Below are positions 46,101 through 57,186 of a DNA stretch of 64,000 bases, one piece after another. This DNA is from Perognathus longimembris pacificus (Eukaryota > Chordata > Mammalia > Rodentia > Heteromyidae): contig NC_063166.1 in NCBI RefSeq assembly GCF_023159225.1, positions 73,596,575 through 73,660,574 of the forward strand. Direction: 5' to 3'. Under the pieces are notes generated by a model. That model was not told the DNA's origin, did not search any database, and saw only the letters and a program-made list of their open reading frames with translations. The position numbers were made by a program, and so were the translations under genes. Within the stretch, counting starts at the first letter, position 1. The number at the start of each line of letters is the position of its first letter.

Positions 46101-49100
46101 TTCATACCCAGGAACTGATACCCAGGTGGCTGATAAATTAAGATCAAAGAAACATTTAAAGTTCACCAGTCTGTCACTCGAACCCCATCTTGAGTGGCCC
46201 CTGCAGCCACACAAATACCACTGTGGCAGACCTGAAAGGGTTTTGACATTGCCCAAAAGTCTGTCTGGCAACCTTGCCTTAGGGCATCCAGAGGAAGAAG
46301 CCACAAGCTGCTCACACCATGGAACATGTGCTCAATCTATGAGTGTCCCCTCCTCCTCCTCCTTCAGGCTCCATGAAGAGAAGCCAGCACCTGGGCCCCA
46401 GTGACATCTACCTGGATGATTTGCCCTCCTTGGACTCTGAAAATGCAGCCCTTTACTTCCCCCAGAGGTGCCTGGGCTCTGGGATTGGGGGGTCAGGGGC
46501 CTAGGAGGAGTATGGGGGGTGGGGGGGTATCTAGGTCACCTTTCCTTGTATTTATCTCCCTGATGGCCTCTTTTTCCGCAGTGATTATGGGCTGGGGACT
46601 AGGAGGTGGAGTGAACCCACCAACCAAAAACTCCTGGGGAACCCCAACCCTGAACACATGCCAGAATCTCTCCAAGACTCCGTGGACATGATAGCACTGT
46701 CCCTCTGTGGTGGCCTAGCTGACAACAGGGACATCTCTCTGGGTATGTTTAACCATGACCCAAGATGGGGTCAGAGGAGAACAGGGGAGACAACCCTCCT
46801 CCCCTTTTAGGGAGCAGGTGAAGGCAGGGGAGACTTGTAAGAGCGAGGCACAGGCAGTATGAAGCTAGGCTGGGCTCCACAGCCGTTTTCTGACCTGTGG
46901 AGCCCATTCCAATCATCAGGGGCTAGGCAGTCCCGGTCCCCATGAAGCACATGCTTGATTCTAAGCCTTGACTTATCCTGTGGTTCCTGGAGTGGGGTCA
47001 AGTGCAAATGTCAGAGATAAGGAGGAACCTTACCAGGTGAAAGAACCAACCACGCTGAATGCTGGTGGCTTGTGCTTGTAATCTTGGCTACTCAGGAAGC
47101 TTAGATCTGAGGATCACAGTTCGAAGCCAGCCCAGGGCAGGAAAGTCCATGAGGCCCTTATCTCCAGTTAATAACAGAAAAAGCCAGAAATGGTGCTGTG
47201 GCTCAAGTGGTAGAATGTTAGCCTTGAGTAAAAGGAGCTTAGGGATAGTGCCCAGGCCCAGAGGTCAAGCACCAGGACTAGCAGGGCAAAAAGAGAAAGA
47301 AAGAACGAACCAAAAGGAGGTATGTGGGAGAATATGGGGAACCCCAAGTTCCGTGAAGGCGGTGGATCACATCGGGTATCCTACCCTTACCCCTCCCTCT
47401 CTGCCTGTGTCCAGAGAAGTTCAACCAGCACACCGTCTCCTATCAGGACCTCACCAAAAACCCTGGGCTCCTGGATGACCCAAATCTGGTGGTGAAAATC
47501 AATGAGAAGTGAGTAGCAGTCTGGGGCTGCTGGCAGGCTGAGTGATTTCCTCTCCACGACCCCACAGCTGCTACAGCCTTGGCACCCCATTCTGTCTCTC
47601 CAGGTACTACAACTGGGCTGTGGCTGCCCCCATGATCCTCTCCTTGCAAGCCTTCCAGAAGAACTTGCCCAAGGTAATGGTTAGAACATTCAGGGGCCAT
47701 AGGCTTGGGGTCTGGAGGGCCTTGGAAAGGAAGTAGAGGGTAAGCAGTGGTGTGGCCACTGGCTGTAAGAGGCCCTGTGCAGGCTGGGAATGTGGCATAG
47801 TGTAGAGTGCTTGCCTAGCATACATGATGCCCTGGCTTCCTCCTCAGGAAATGGCCAGAAGTGGTGCTGTGGCTTAAGTGGTAAAGTACTAGCCTTGAGC
47901 AAAAAGAAACTCAGGGACAGAGCCCAGGCCTTGGGCTCAAGCCCTAGGAATGGAAAAAAAGGCACTTTGGGAAAGGAGGCAGAAAGGTACCTGAAGCCCT
48001 GATTGTCCTTGTGTGGTTTCTTGACAGTAGCTCAGGAACTCAGAACAAATCAGAAAGGGGCTACACATCCAATGCATGCTTAAACTGGAACAAATCTTCG
48101 CCAGGAGGAGTTTGAATCTGAAAGATGAGGTCCCACCCTTCCCCTTCTCCTATAACTGCCCCTCCAGGCTTGGATGGGGTGGGTATCTGCCCCATTGGTA
48201 TGCACACATCTGTTGTTGAGTACCTATGATGTGCCAGGCCCAAGTTGAGAACAGTCATAAACCAAATAGAAACTGTCCACATGAGCAATATTCACCTAAA
48301 TGAGTATTAAATTCAACCAAGTGCTGGAAAGGAGTGGTCCAGGGTGCTGGGAGCCTATCACAGGGGTCTGCTGAAAGAACATCCAATGCGTAGGTTGGAG
48401 GCTGAGTGGCCCTGGGCGGGACAAGGCAGAGCATGTGATGATGCCCGGTGGTGGAAAGGGACTCAGAACTCTTCATTCCGTCCCAACATCTGCCTGGCCC
48501 TCCCAGCCCTCTTCCCTTCTCTCAGAGGACAATGCCTTCTTAGAGTGCCAGCCCATGAGTGCACCTGCCCTCTCTGTCCCTCAGGGAGCTGCCCAGGGTG
48601 CCACCCTGGCCTGAGTCATTTTTGCCTTAGGCTTGCTCAAAGAGCATTACCAACCAGATGTTGACAGCTGGCTATCAAGGGAGCTGGTGGCTTCCTTGAG
48701 TAGCACCTGGTTCTGTCATCTGGCTGGCTATGAGCCAGAGCTAGGAACCACAGCCTATGGGAAGAAGAGAGTCACCCCCTTACTTGACTCTCTTCACCTT
48801 ACCCACCCAGGCCCTTGGTGGCCCCTGAGGGACCTCCAAAAGCCTGTTCCCAGTGCCAGGGGTCACCTCGTTGATCCACTCCTATATCATGTCTCCCAGG
48901 TGGGCCATGGCTTGGGCTCCATTTGGAGTTACCTAGCACATATCTAATCAGCATTTTCCACCAGCTTGGGGTGCCCTAATCAGACCGTGATGGGAACATA
49001 TGGAGAGGGAGGTGGTTCATGCGATAGGCTCACTGGCCTAACAAGGTTGCCTGTGTGTGCCTTGGAGGTTGGCAGGTATCTGGGGATGCCGCGTGGTAGC

Positions 49101-52100
49101 ATGTGTGAGCGCATGCATGCTTTTCCTCAGCCTGCAAGTGTTGACAACGATGTTGCTCTAGGGTTAGCCGAGACTCTGTGTTTATGGGGGGGGGGGGGTC
49201 CCTAAGGTCAAGTAAAGTAGGTTTGTGGTGCGCAGAAAGAACTTCCATGGCTTTCATCTGCCCACAGAGCACCGTGGACAAGCTGGAGAAAGAGAAGATG
49301 CCCCGGAAGGGTGGGCGGTGGTGGTTTTCCTGGCGTCGCAGGGACTTCCCAGCGGAGGAGGTGTGTGGTCATGGTCATGGACCAGAACCCACACAGCGCA
49401 GGAGGTGGGGTTCACTTATGGGTGTTCTTCCCACAGCGCAGTGTCCAGAGGGAGAAAGCCACAGCCAGAGAGCGGCAGGGGTGAGTGGGACCTGCCAGTG
49501 GGCTATGTTCTGCAGCTGGAGCCTGGGAGGCTCTCCCTGGAGGGGGAGGGGCAGAGGCCACGCCCCCTGCTCACCATGGTTCTGGGGCACTCTGCAAACT
49601 GCTTTTTTCCTGAGAAATGTGCGCCCCCCGCCATTTTTCTCATCAGAAAATAGGCCTATGGACATACTATATGTCCCTCAGCCAGGAAATCGCAAAGCTG
49701 AAACAGGCACTCAGTATCCTGGCCCAAATGAGGGGTTGCTGTGTTAAGCAGGACAAAGTCTCTCTCCCCTCCCTTCCCCTCTACTCGCTCAGCTTGGTCT
49801 CTCTCCCTTTCTCACCTCTGAGGTGATCCAGCTGTCAGAGGTTGGGCACAAGGTGACCTAGGATGGGTTGATGCCAAAGCAAGGGGAACTGGGAATAAGC
49901 TCCAAGCTGACTTCCAGGTATTAAAGAAAAAAAAAAAATTCCAGAACAGGCCCTGCATCTGGCTGTGAAGGTTCACCAGGGCTGGGCAGCCTGGACCCTG
50001 GACCTCCACCCCCAACCCCTGCCTTGCTCACACCCAACCCAGGGCGGGGGGGGGGGGGGGCACTGGTAGCCAGCACCTAGAGAGAGAGAGAGATAGCCTG
50101 TGCAATGACAAGAGTCAGGCTGTTCATGCCTGCAGCCAAGGGTCAGCCCCTACGTCATACGAAGAGCCTTTGCCTGGGAGAGGTGGCCTGAACAATGGTG
50201 CTGCCCACAGAGAGAAGACTGAAGCTCTGAGCAGCGATGATGAAGCCCCAGACAGCCCTGTGATCCTTGAGGTCCCCGCCCTGCCATCCTCCACTCCAGC
50301 CTTCATTCCTACCTACAAGAAGTCCCTCCGCCTCTCTTCTGATCAGATTGTAAGCATATGTGTGTGTGTATATATGGAGGAGGTGGGACTGTCTTACTCA
50401 GAGACTAAGTCCGGGAGCTAACTGTCCCTGAGTCCCTCTGGACTTAGTTGAGACACAGGTCACTGAAGGCCAGGATCCATCTCCGGGCAGGGTTCCTGAT
50501 GGCTTTTGTTTGAATGCCTCCAGGGGCAGGAGCTCACTTCTCTACCTGCCAGCTCATTTCTCTGTCTGTCTGATCCTGTGAGTGGAAATATGTTCTGTCA
50601 TATCTACCTGCACAAAACTGGCTGGTTCTGGGTTGACCCTTGTAAATGACACTCAAGGAATCAATGCTGGTCACAGCCCCTTAGACTTGGGCAACCCCAG
50701 TGCTTTGTGTCATGTGTTCCCTGAGCTCTGTCACTGATGGAGTCTGTTGTAATAACACACTTTCTTCCTAAGAAGGGAGAGGTAGCCAGGAGGGTCCAAC
50801 CAGACTTGTACAAAGCAACTGTCATCTGTCTGGTACCCTGGGGCTTGTATCCACTTCAGGGTGAGCCAGAGCATAGAGGTCACCATCCTCCTGTCCCACT
50901 CAGGGACAGACATCTCTTTATGAGGATGATGAGCTGGGCAGCCCAGCCCAGAAAGAGGCTCCCTGTGAAGACCCAACTGGAAGAAAATCTCATTTTGCAG
51001 TGAGGTGTCTCCATGCTAAGAGAAACCCCAGCTTTGGGGCTGACCTAGAAAGCTGAGCAGGGAGTCACAGACGTGGCCTGTCTGGTATTCATCTCTAAGG
51101 GGAGTAGGGGAGGTCAGGGCTCCCAGGCCCAGTGCTTTGCAGAGCATCTGACCAGCAGGGCCTCTTCTGCTTACGTGGATGTGTGTGGGTATGCACATAT
51201 GTCTGTCTACCAGACCATTCAGGAAGGGTCTCTAGCTTGGAGGAGGAAGAGAACCAGAGGCCTTTGGAGATCAAAAGCCATGGTTGTAGAGGGGGTGGAC
51301 AATGCCTGGCCCTAGTAGATCACGATACCTCCTCCTCTGGCTCCAGCGGTGCCTGAACCTGCAGGAAGGTGCCAATGACGTGGTCTTTAGCGTGACCACC
51401 CAGTACCAGGGCACCTGCCGCTGCAAAGCCACCATCTACCTGTGGAAATGGGACGACAAGGTGGTCATCTCTGACATTGATGGCACCATCACCAAGTGAG
51501 CTCCAGCTGATCTTGGGGAGGGCAAGGAGAACTTGGAAAATGCTTCCCTATGACCTTGGTGGGGCTGGGGTGGGGAGCAGTGTGGTTGTCCCTTCCTTTC
51601 TGGTGGGCCTTCCTGGGGACATGAGACCCATGTAGGATAGCCTAAATGACTCTTCCTCCCTGGCTATAGGTCAGATGCACTGGGCCACATTCTGCCCCAG
51701 CTGGGGAAAGACTGGACACACCAGGGTATCACTAGTCTCTACCATAAAATCCACCTGTGAGTGATGGGCTGGGGCTGGAGCAAGACTTTTAGTCGGAGGG
51801 AGGAAGGAACAAATGCCTTTAGGCCATTCTGACCTCTGCCCTGGAAAGCCAGGCTTGGGGACCTGAGGGGCTCGGGAGAAGCAGGCTGGCAGGTCTATAG
51901 AGCAGCGATGCCTTTTTTCCTGTTCCTCTGTGTTCCTATGAGCTGCCTAACCCTGTTGACTCTGGCTAGGGGAAGCTGTCCTCCATTCTGGCCCACTGGG
52001 CCTAACCATTTTCCCTAAGTCCCCTGTCTGGGCAAAGTCCTCTCTGTCTGGGTTTGAAGGTCAGGGTTCAAGAGCTGGATTAGGCAAGTGGAAGTGGGTA

Positions 52101-53120
52101 GGAGGTAGAGTACGTCTGACTAAACTCCTATAATTCTGTGCCATCCTGTACCCATCCAGAAATGGGTACAAGTTCCTGTACTGTTCAGCAAGAGCCATTG
52201 GCATGGCCGACCTCACCAAGGGGTACCTGCAGTGGGTGAGCGAGGGCGGCTGCGGCCTCCCCAAGGGCCCCATCCTGCTGTCTCCCAGCAGCCTCTTCTC
52301 TGCCCTCCACAGGTAACTGACCTTCACCAGGCCACAGTCCCTTGGGGTTCGGGGTGGGCACACTGCACGCCCAGCCCAAGCCTGGCATTCGTTCACTCCT
52401 GGGTAGCAGTTGGGACTAAGACAGGTCTGGTGTCATCTGACCTAGCCACTCTCTCTGGTTTCTGCCCCTTCTTGACCCCTTTCCCTGCCCGCGGCCATGG
52501 CTGTCTCAGGGAGGTAATTGAGAAGAAGCCAGAGGTGTTCAAAGTTGCCTGTTTGAGTGACATCCAGGAGCTGTTTCTGCCCCATGGAAAACCCTTCTAT
52601 GCTGCATTTGGGAACAGGCCCAATGTGAGTGCACCCGCTCCCTGTGTGTGTACCCCTCCTCTCCCCCACCCTCAGCAGCCTCAGTGCCACTGACCTAGCC
52701 CTCTTGTTCCCCACAGGATGTCTTTGCCTACCAGCAGGTGGGACTACCCAAGTCCCGCATCTTCACAGTCAACCCTCGGGGAGAACTCAGCCAGGAACTC
52801 ATAAAGAACCACAAATCCACGTGAGGCCACGTATCACCCATGTCCCAACCTCTCCCCAGACTCCCCATTTCACCTCTTCCCCTGGAAAGATCCTGAGTGG
52901 ATGCTGAGGTCCCCAGCTGCAGGGGTAAACTGGTCTGGCGCTCGGGTGGTCAGTGCTGCTCCGTTCTGCCCCCAGGTACGAGCGGCTTGGCGAGGTGGTT
53001 GAGCTCCTCTTCCCACCTTTGGTTCGTGGTCCCAGCATAGACCTGGCCAACCCTGAGTTCAGCAACTTCTGCTACTGGCGGGAGCCACTGCCTGCTGTCG
53101 ACTTCGATGCCTTGGCCTGA
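39633..53120 (+). CDS. LPIN3: Lipin-3, phosphatidate phosphatase
   Basis: Lipin-3 converts phosphatidate to diacylglycerol (Mg2+-dependent) in the cytosol and at ER membranes for glycerolipid synthesis; lipins can also act as nuclear co-regulators. Coding exons: 39633-39824, 42155-42250, 43487-43740, 43969-44049, 44891-45011, 45177-45522, 46368-46467, 46582-46742, 47415-47508, 47604-47673, 49268-49360, 49437-49480, 50211-50349, 51347-51495, 51670-51756, 52160-52312, 52510-52624, 52717-52820, 52976-53120. All junctions are GT-AG and keep frame, giving 847 residues, against 851 in human as I recall. N-LIP is at residues 1-107; a basic nuclear-localisation run lies at 136-148; a Trp-rich RWWFSWR block of the middle lipin region is at 522-528; the catalytic DIDGT is at 640-644 and LGHIL, the co-activator-type LXXIL, at 651-655. 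No break is seen, so it should be functional. The start matches the family N terminus [11 protein letters not shown]. Confidence 0.96.
39875..40146 (+). repeat. B1-like/Geo SINE with (CA)n tail, LPIN3 intron
   Basis: Composite SINE beginning about 50 bases after the exon 1 donor and ending in a 52-base CA run (40095-40146). Confidence 0.85.
40530..40920 (+). repeat. B1-like/Geo SINE followed by an IDL-Geo SINE
   Basis: A B1-like/Geo unit ends in an A run near 40712 and an IDL-Geo (GGCTTAGTGGTAGAG subtype) starts at about 40728 and ends near 40918. The first unit seems to have lost the end of its Geo half. Confidence 0.8.
41280..41365 (+). repeat. MIR/L2-type fragment
   Basis: CCTCAGTTTCCTCATCTATA and AAATGGACATAATGATAG are classic MIR/L2-type wording. 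Confidence 0.5.
41542..41885 (-). mobile_element. Candidate solo LTR of a class II-like endogenous retrovirus
   Basis: Read on the minus strand, a block of about 340 bases starts TGTTGGGGACAGCTGTGCC and ends CACCCTGCA, fitting TG...CA ends. In order it has a CCAAT box (41674-41678), a TATA-like GTATATC (about 41637-41642) and AATAAA (41613-41618) close downstream, the layout of short-R class II LTRs. I could not see a clear target-site duplication, and no internal viral genes are present. It could instead be an unrelated GC-rich intronic enhancer. Confidence 0.42.
42460..42783 (+). repeat. B1-like/Geo SINE with (GA)n tail, LPIN3 intron
   Basis: Composite SINE to about 42674 with a GA-rich array of about 108 bases attached at its 3' end. 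Confidence 0.88.
43869..43887 (+). repeat. Short (CA)n run in LPIN3 intron
   Basis: CA run of about 20 bases between coding exons 3 and 4. Confidence 0.85.
44224..44440 (+). repeat. B1-like/Geo composite SINE, LPIN3 intron
   Basis: Starts CAGGCACTGGTGGCTCACAC, contains TGGCTCAAAGTGG, and ends GAATTCAAGCCCCATAAAAA. Confidence 0.85.
45600..45830 (+). repeat. Possible ancient L2/other mammalian repeat fragment
   Basis: TGAGCACCTGCTGTATGCCA and GGCATTGTGCTTGGCTCCAG resemble old mammalian repeat wording. Confidence 0.4.
45833..46020 (+). repeat. Shortened B1-like/Geo SINE, LPIN3 intron
   Basis: CAAGCTGGGTGTCTGTGGCC through TCTTATCTCCAAGGGCTAGA to TGGCTCAAGTGGTAAAGC; parts of both halves are deleted. 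Confidence 0.75.
47053..47285 (+). repeat. B1-like/Geo composite SINE, LPIN3 intron
   Basis: GAATGCTGGTGGCTTGTGCT to the Geo half with TGGCTCAAGTGGTAGAATG and a purine-rich tail. Confidence 0.83.
47674..49267 (+). other. LPIN3 intron 10 (between coding exons 10 and 11)
   Basis: Holds one IDL-Geo SINE at its start and otherwise unique sequence with short accidental frames, a possible L2-type fragment near 48220 and a G run at 49187-49198. No additional lipin exon is recognised. Confidence 0.7.
47782..47955 (+). repeat. IDL-Geo SINE, partly deleted, LPIN3 intron
   Basis: Left half GGCTGGGAATGTGGCATAGT, B box and linker partly lost, right half intact. Confidence 0.8.
50046..50060 (+). repeat. 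Poly(G) run in LPIN3 intron
   Basis: Fifteen or more consecutive G residues after GGGC; a similar G run occurs at 49187-49198. Confidence 0.9.
51347..53120 (+). other. LPIN3: LPIN3 exons encoding the catalytic C-LIP domain
   Basis: Coding exons 14 to 19 form the HAD-like phosphatase domain. Exon 14 holds the DIDGT nucleophile motif, with both Asp residues and Thr intact; exon 15 starts just after it and carries LGHIL. Downstream conserved segments include [39 protein letters not shown] and [15 protein letters not shown] text. The stop TGA follows DFDALA. Confidence 0.95.
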
Positions 53121-54030
53121 GCCTGACCCGTCTGCTCCTCCCTGGACTGGGCCAGGACAGATTGGGAATCTGGGAGGATTAGGGGGTTGGAAACCAGGCC
53201 CCAGGGACCTCTTCCTCCTCTCTAAGCCACGGGCCTCCACATTCCTCTTACCTGTAGCAATCAAAGGTCTGTCACCTAGGCCCTTACAGTGCTCTCTCTG
53301 CACCCTGGAGCCCTCTCTCTATTCCTGTTAGAGTGAAGAGAGAGGCCCACCGAGGCCTGGAGGAAGAGGTGTTAGCAGCTGCAGAAGGCAACTGTCCCCT
53401 CTTCTCCTTTTCCGGAAGCCTAGACTGTACCCTCTAAAGCCAGGGTCTTATCTGGCCCTCTCCTTGCCCGCCTAGCTCCTGAGCCAGGCATTAGTGCTTC
53501 TCTTTGCTGGTATCCTGATATCTCAGGCCCAAGCCTGGATATGCCAGGCCACCTTTCACATCAGTGCAGGGGACCAGGGGCCATGTAAAGGCTCAGGGGA
53601 AATGGCCCCAGGTTTTCACATCCCCTCTTGACCACTGCTACAATCCTGATGTCTGCCAACTGTCCTGCCCAAACTTCTGCTGGTCAGTTCAGTGCTCATC
53701 TATAGAGTGAGCTGGGTTTTTTTTTTTTGTTGTTGTTGTTTTTTTGCCAGTCCTGGGGCCTGAACTCAGGGCCTGGGCACTGTCCTTTAGCTTCTTTTGC
53801 TCAGGGCTAGCACTCTACCACCTGAGCCACAGTGCCCGTTCTGGTTTGTTCTGTGGTGTTTAGGAATCAAACTCAGGGCTTCATGTATGCTAGGTTAGCA
53901 CTCTAGCACTAAGCTACATTCCCAGCCCAGTGAGCTCTTGTCCCAGGCTCTGCAGGGTGTAGGATGACAACTCCAGCAGCCTTCCCTCCCCAACTGCTGT
54001 TAGGAAGAAAGCACCTTTAGACTGTCTGAA
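53121..54030 (+). other. LPIN3: LPIN3 3' UTR and downstream sequence
   Basis: GC-rich unique sequence follows the stop. I find no canonical AATAAA or ATTAAA on the plus strand before the minus-strand SINE at about 53.72 kb, so the LPIN3 cleavage site is unplaced; a distant AATAAA at 54711 would lie inside the antisense of the EMILIN3 3' UTR. Confidence 0.5.
53720..53928 (-). repeat. IDL-Geo SINE, minus strand, between converging genes
   Basis: Both halves with a T-rich tail of TTG units; GTGAGCT occurs at both flanks (about 53706 and 53929). Confidence 0.87.
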
Positions 54031-54033
54031 AGC

Positions 54034-54039
54034 TTTAAT
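54034..54039 (-). terminator. EMILIN3: Candidate EMILIN3 poly(A) signal ATTAAA
   Basis: TTTAAT on the given strand reads ATTAAA on the minus strand, about 1.36 kb beyond the EMILIN3 stop, in locally unique sequence. A plausible 3' UTR length results. Not confirmed by transcript data. Confidence 0.5.
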
Positions 54040-54377
54040 CCGGAACCTGCTGTCCAACAGTGTTGTGCCAGAGTGGAGGTCACAGCACTAAAATGTCCAG
54101 AAGTCAGAAGGCAGGGCTGCAAGGAACCTTGAGACAGCACAGGTGAGAACTGTGGAGAGACGCGATGCCGAATGCCTCAGCAGAGTCAGCGGAGTCTCTG
54201 GGAACAGTGCAGGCTGGAGGAATACTTGCGTTTTCCACTTGTCCTTGGAAGGTTCTGTACCTGAACCCCTTCTCCTCCAGCTATGGCCTCCTTCTCAGGG
54301 TCTAGCCTCCTCCTAGCCTTGAAATACATTGAAGCTTCTCTTGGCAGAGAGGTACTGACCTGAGGCTAAAGGTTTTC

Positions 54378-54421
<44 letters not shown>

Positions 54422-55393
54422 TATGTACGCACGCACACATGCACACATCAGTGCTGGGGCTTGAACTCAGGGCTTGGGCACTATCCCTTTGCTGTTTCAC
54501 TCAAGGCTAGCACTCTACCCCTTGAGCCACGGCTTCGTTTCCAGCTTTTTGCTGACTAATTGAAGAACCTCGTGGACTTAACTGCCCAGGTTGGCTTCAA
54601 ACTGTGATCCTCAGATCTCAGCCTCCGGAGTAGCTAGGATTACAAGGCATGAGCCACGGGTATCCGGCTAGAAGAGGAAACTTCTTCTTTAGGGAAAAAT
54701 AAGGCAAATGAATAAATCAGGTCAGAGTCTCCAAACAAATTGCCTGGATCCAATTCTTTTCTCTGGGAAAATACAGCTGCCTACACCCTCACCATGAGGG
54801 AAGATCAAAGGGGAATACAGAGAGAAGCCAGGTCTCCGTGCTTCTGTTCAGTCCTGAAAATGTGTGGGGGAGCTGGAAATGTCAGGTAGCCTCTGGTCCT
54901 TGGTTCAGAAACAGCATGTGTGAAGCTGCCAGGTATGAGCGGCGTTCCGCTGGGGATCATCTTCCCACACAAACCTCTTCTAGTCTAGTAGGGACAGAAG
55001 CCAAGGGATAAAGCAACAGATGACTCCAAAGGTTGCTTTGCCTTGTGGACAGGCAGAGGGAGCCGTGGGTAGGTTTCTGTGGTGGGCCTGGGGCCTGGAG
55101 ATCTTAACACAGTTATTCATGCTGATATGTCTCTCATACAAACAAGTTACAGACTTGGAGAAGATGTGTGTGGTCTCTGAAGTCCAGCCTGGTCTGTAGG
55201 CATGGTGGTCTTGCCTTGACCACTATCCTGAATTATGCAGCACTGAGGATGGCTCTTGATGGCTGGGACCAAGACCAGTCATCCGGTGTCCTCTAGGCTG
55301 GCCAGGGGAAGCTAGGCAGTGCTGCTGGGTAAGGCTGGGCTCTAGGTTTGGTGTTCCTAGTGTTGGTAGGACCTCAGCTGCTGTCTGGTCTGC
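54040..55393 (-). other. EMILIN3: Inferred EMILIN3 3' UTR
   Basis: Non-coding sequence between the EMILIN3 stop and the candidate poly(A) signal. It includes a minus-strand B1-like/Geo SINE with an attached GT run, which would be part of the mature transcript. Confidence 0.5.
54380..54670 (-). repeat. (GT)n run plus minus-strand B1-like/Geo SINE
   Basis: GT run at 54380-54420, then CACGCACACATGCACACATC and the SINE from GGGGCTTGAACTCAGGGC to GCATGAGCCACGGGTATCC. The GT run sits at the SINE 3' end. Confidence 0.85.
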
Positions 55394-57186
55394 TTAGTTG
55401 GCTCGCCTTGGCCTCATGTGCTCAGCTAACTGGGCCCTGCAGTCCAGCAGGTCATCCCGCAGGCGGGCGATGTCCTGTGTGTGCTGGGCTAGTGTGCGAT
55501 TCAGCTGATCTACATGGCTCCACAGGCCCTCTCCAGGCCTGAGCGGCTCAGTAGGCAAGCTGTCCAGGCTGGTAGCCAGTAAGCCCAGTCTTCTGCACGT
55601 ACCCTCCACTTGTGCCACCCTCTGGTCAAAGTGGCCCACGGCGTGCTGGAGTTCCTGAGCTGTGTGCTGGCAGCGGCTCAGGCCCCCAGCCACATTGGCC
55701 ACACCTGCCTTGAGTTGCTCCAGCTCCCCTTGCAGGTTCAGGACCTGCCTGTGGCCGGCTCGCAGCCTAGAGCCGTGACTGCTGACCTGCTCCTGGATAG
55801 CGTGGACTTCAGCCTCTACCCTGCGTTCTCGCTCATCCAGGGACGTGTTGGCAGCCAAGAAGGCATCTGAGTACTGGCTGACAGAGTCACTGAGGCCCGT
55901 GAGGGACTTGCTCACTGAGTTCAAGTTGACCTTCAGCAGAGTGATCTCACCTTGGAGTGAGCTGCCAGTACCTTCTGCCAGCTGCCCCTGGACCTCTGCC
56001 ACAGTGCCATTGAGCTGCTGGAGCAAAGCTGTGTGGCTGGCCACTTGGCGTAGAAGGGCCTCGCTCCGGCTCTGCCAGGCCTTCACCTCTGCTACAAGGT
56101 TGTCCAGGATGGCTGAGGTAGTACTGGGGGTGCACGAGGTCTCTAGAGAGACCAGGCGTTGCTCTAGCACGGCCAGCTCCGTCTGCACCAGGGGTCGGGC
56201 TGGCCTTCCCGCTGGAGCACTGTCGTGGCTTAGCTCCCCGCTTAGGCTCGCCAGGCGCTCCTCTAAGCTCTGTACACGTTCTTCCAGCATGGACCCGAAG
56301 CCACCCACACCCCAGCCTCCCATCTCCATCCTCAGACAGCAGCTTCTGGCTCCATTCTCCGTCCCATTGATAGCATCCAGGCCGTCGAGGAGGCCGTTGA
56401 CACCTCCCTCAAGCATAGCAGCAGAGAGGTGTGAAAGCCCGTCCCCAGCCGAAGTGCCTGGGCCTCCTCCTTGGGCCTCAGTGACCGCCTGCAAGTTCCT
56501 CTCGAGGCTGTCCACACGGGCACTGAGCAAAGCCAGCTGGCCACAGCACCTGGCTCCTCCAGCCACGCTCAGACCCTGAAGTCGAGTACCCAGTTGTGAG
56601 AGTTCCTGACGCAAGGCCAACTCCCGGCCATCGAGGCTCTGGTGTAGCCGCTGGCTGGCCGCCTGGCCCTCCTCACACTGCTGCTTCACCTCCTGCACCT
56701 GCAGGTCACACGCGCTCTGGACACCTTGCAGCTTCTGCTCAAAGCCATCCAGGAGGCTCCCCCAGAGTCGCTGGAGCCGTCGATCCACATACTCTTCCAG
56801 CAGGGCCAAGGAGGTCAGAGGAGACGGCGGGGCCTCCCGCAGCTGCTGCAGGTGTGCCTCATGGCCAAGAGCCAGTCCGTGCACTTTATCCAGCAGCTGC
56901 ACCTTGGTCTGAAGTGTGTTGCTCACCTCTGTCACCTTGCTCAGGATCTCGCCCAGGGGAGGTGTGAGCGATCCTCTGGCTCCATCTCTGGGATTTGCAA
57001 GCCCCTCAGGGATAACTCCAAAGCCCATGGGAGGGGCAGTGGGAGTCCTAGGGCCACCAGTCACCCTATTGGGATCCTCGGAGCTGGCCACCAGGCCACC
57101 GAGAGTACCATATGCTTGTGCCAGGCGCTGGACATCCCCCTCCAGGCGTTCCAGCCGCTCACCAAACAGCCCTGGAACTTTCCTTC
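55394..57186 (-). other. EMILIN3: EMILIN3 exon 4, coiled-coil region
   Basis: A single 1793-base exon encodes residues 173-768. Acceptor is TTTTCCTAG|GA; the first two bases finish a Gly codon from exon 3. Heptad-like segments such as LLDKVHGLALGHEAHLQQL and LAEVQ/VQGQLAEGT-type stretches dominate. A 244-codon frame on the opposite strand is a shadow. Confidence 0.93.

Larger units (their letters stand above)
43487..50349 (+). other. LPIN3: LPIN3 exons encoding the variable middle region
   Basis: Coding exons 3 to 13 give residues 97-597. The lipin-3 basic run [14 protein letters not shown] is in exon 3. Ser/Pro-rich stretches dominate exons 5-8, and the conserved [12 protein letters not shown] and [11 protein letters not shown] segments are in exons 4 and 7. 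The WWFSWRRRD block is in exon 11. Exon 12 is only 44 bases. All phases join correctly. Confidence 0.92.

Noticed and set aside
55845..56579. 244-codon plus-strand frame
   Set aside because: Antisense shadow of EMILIN3 exon 4.
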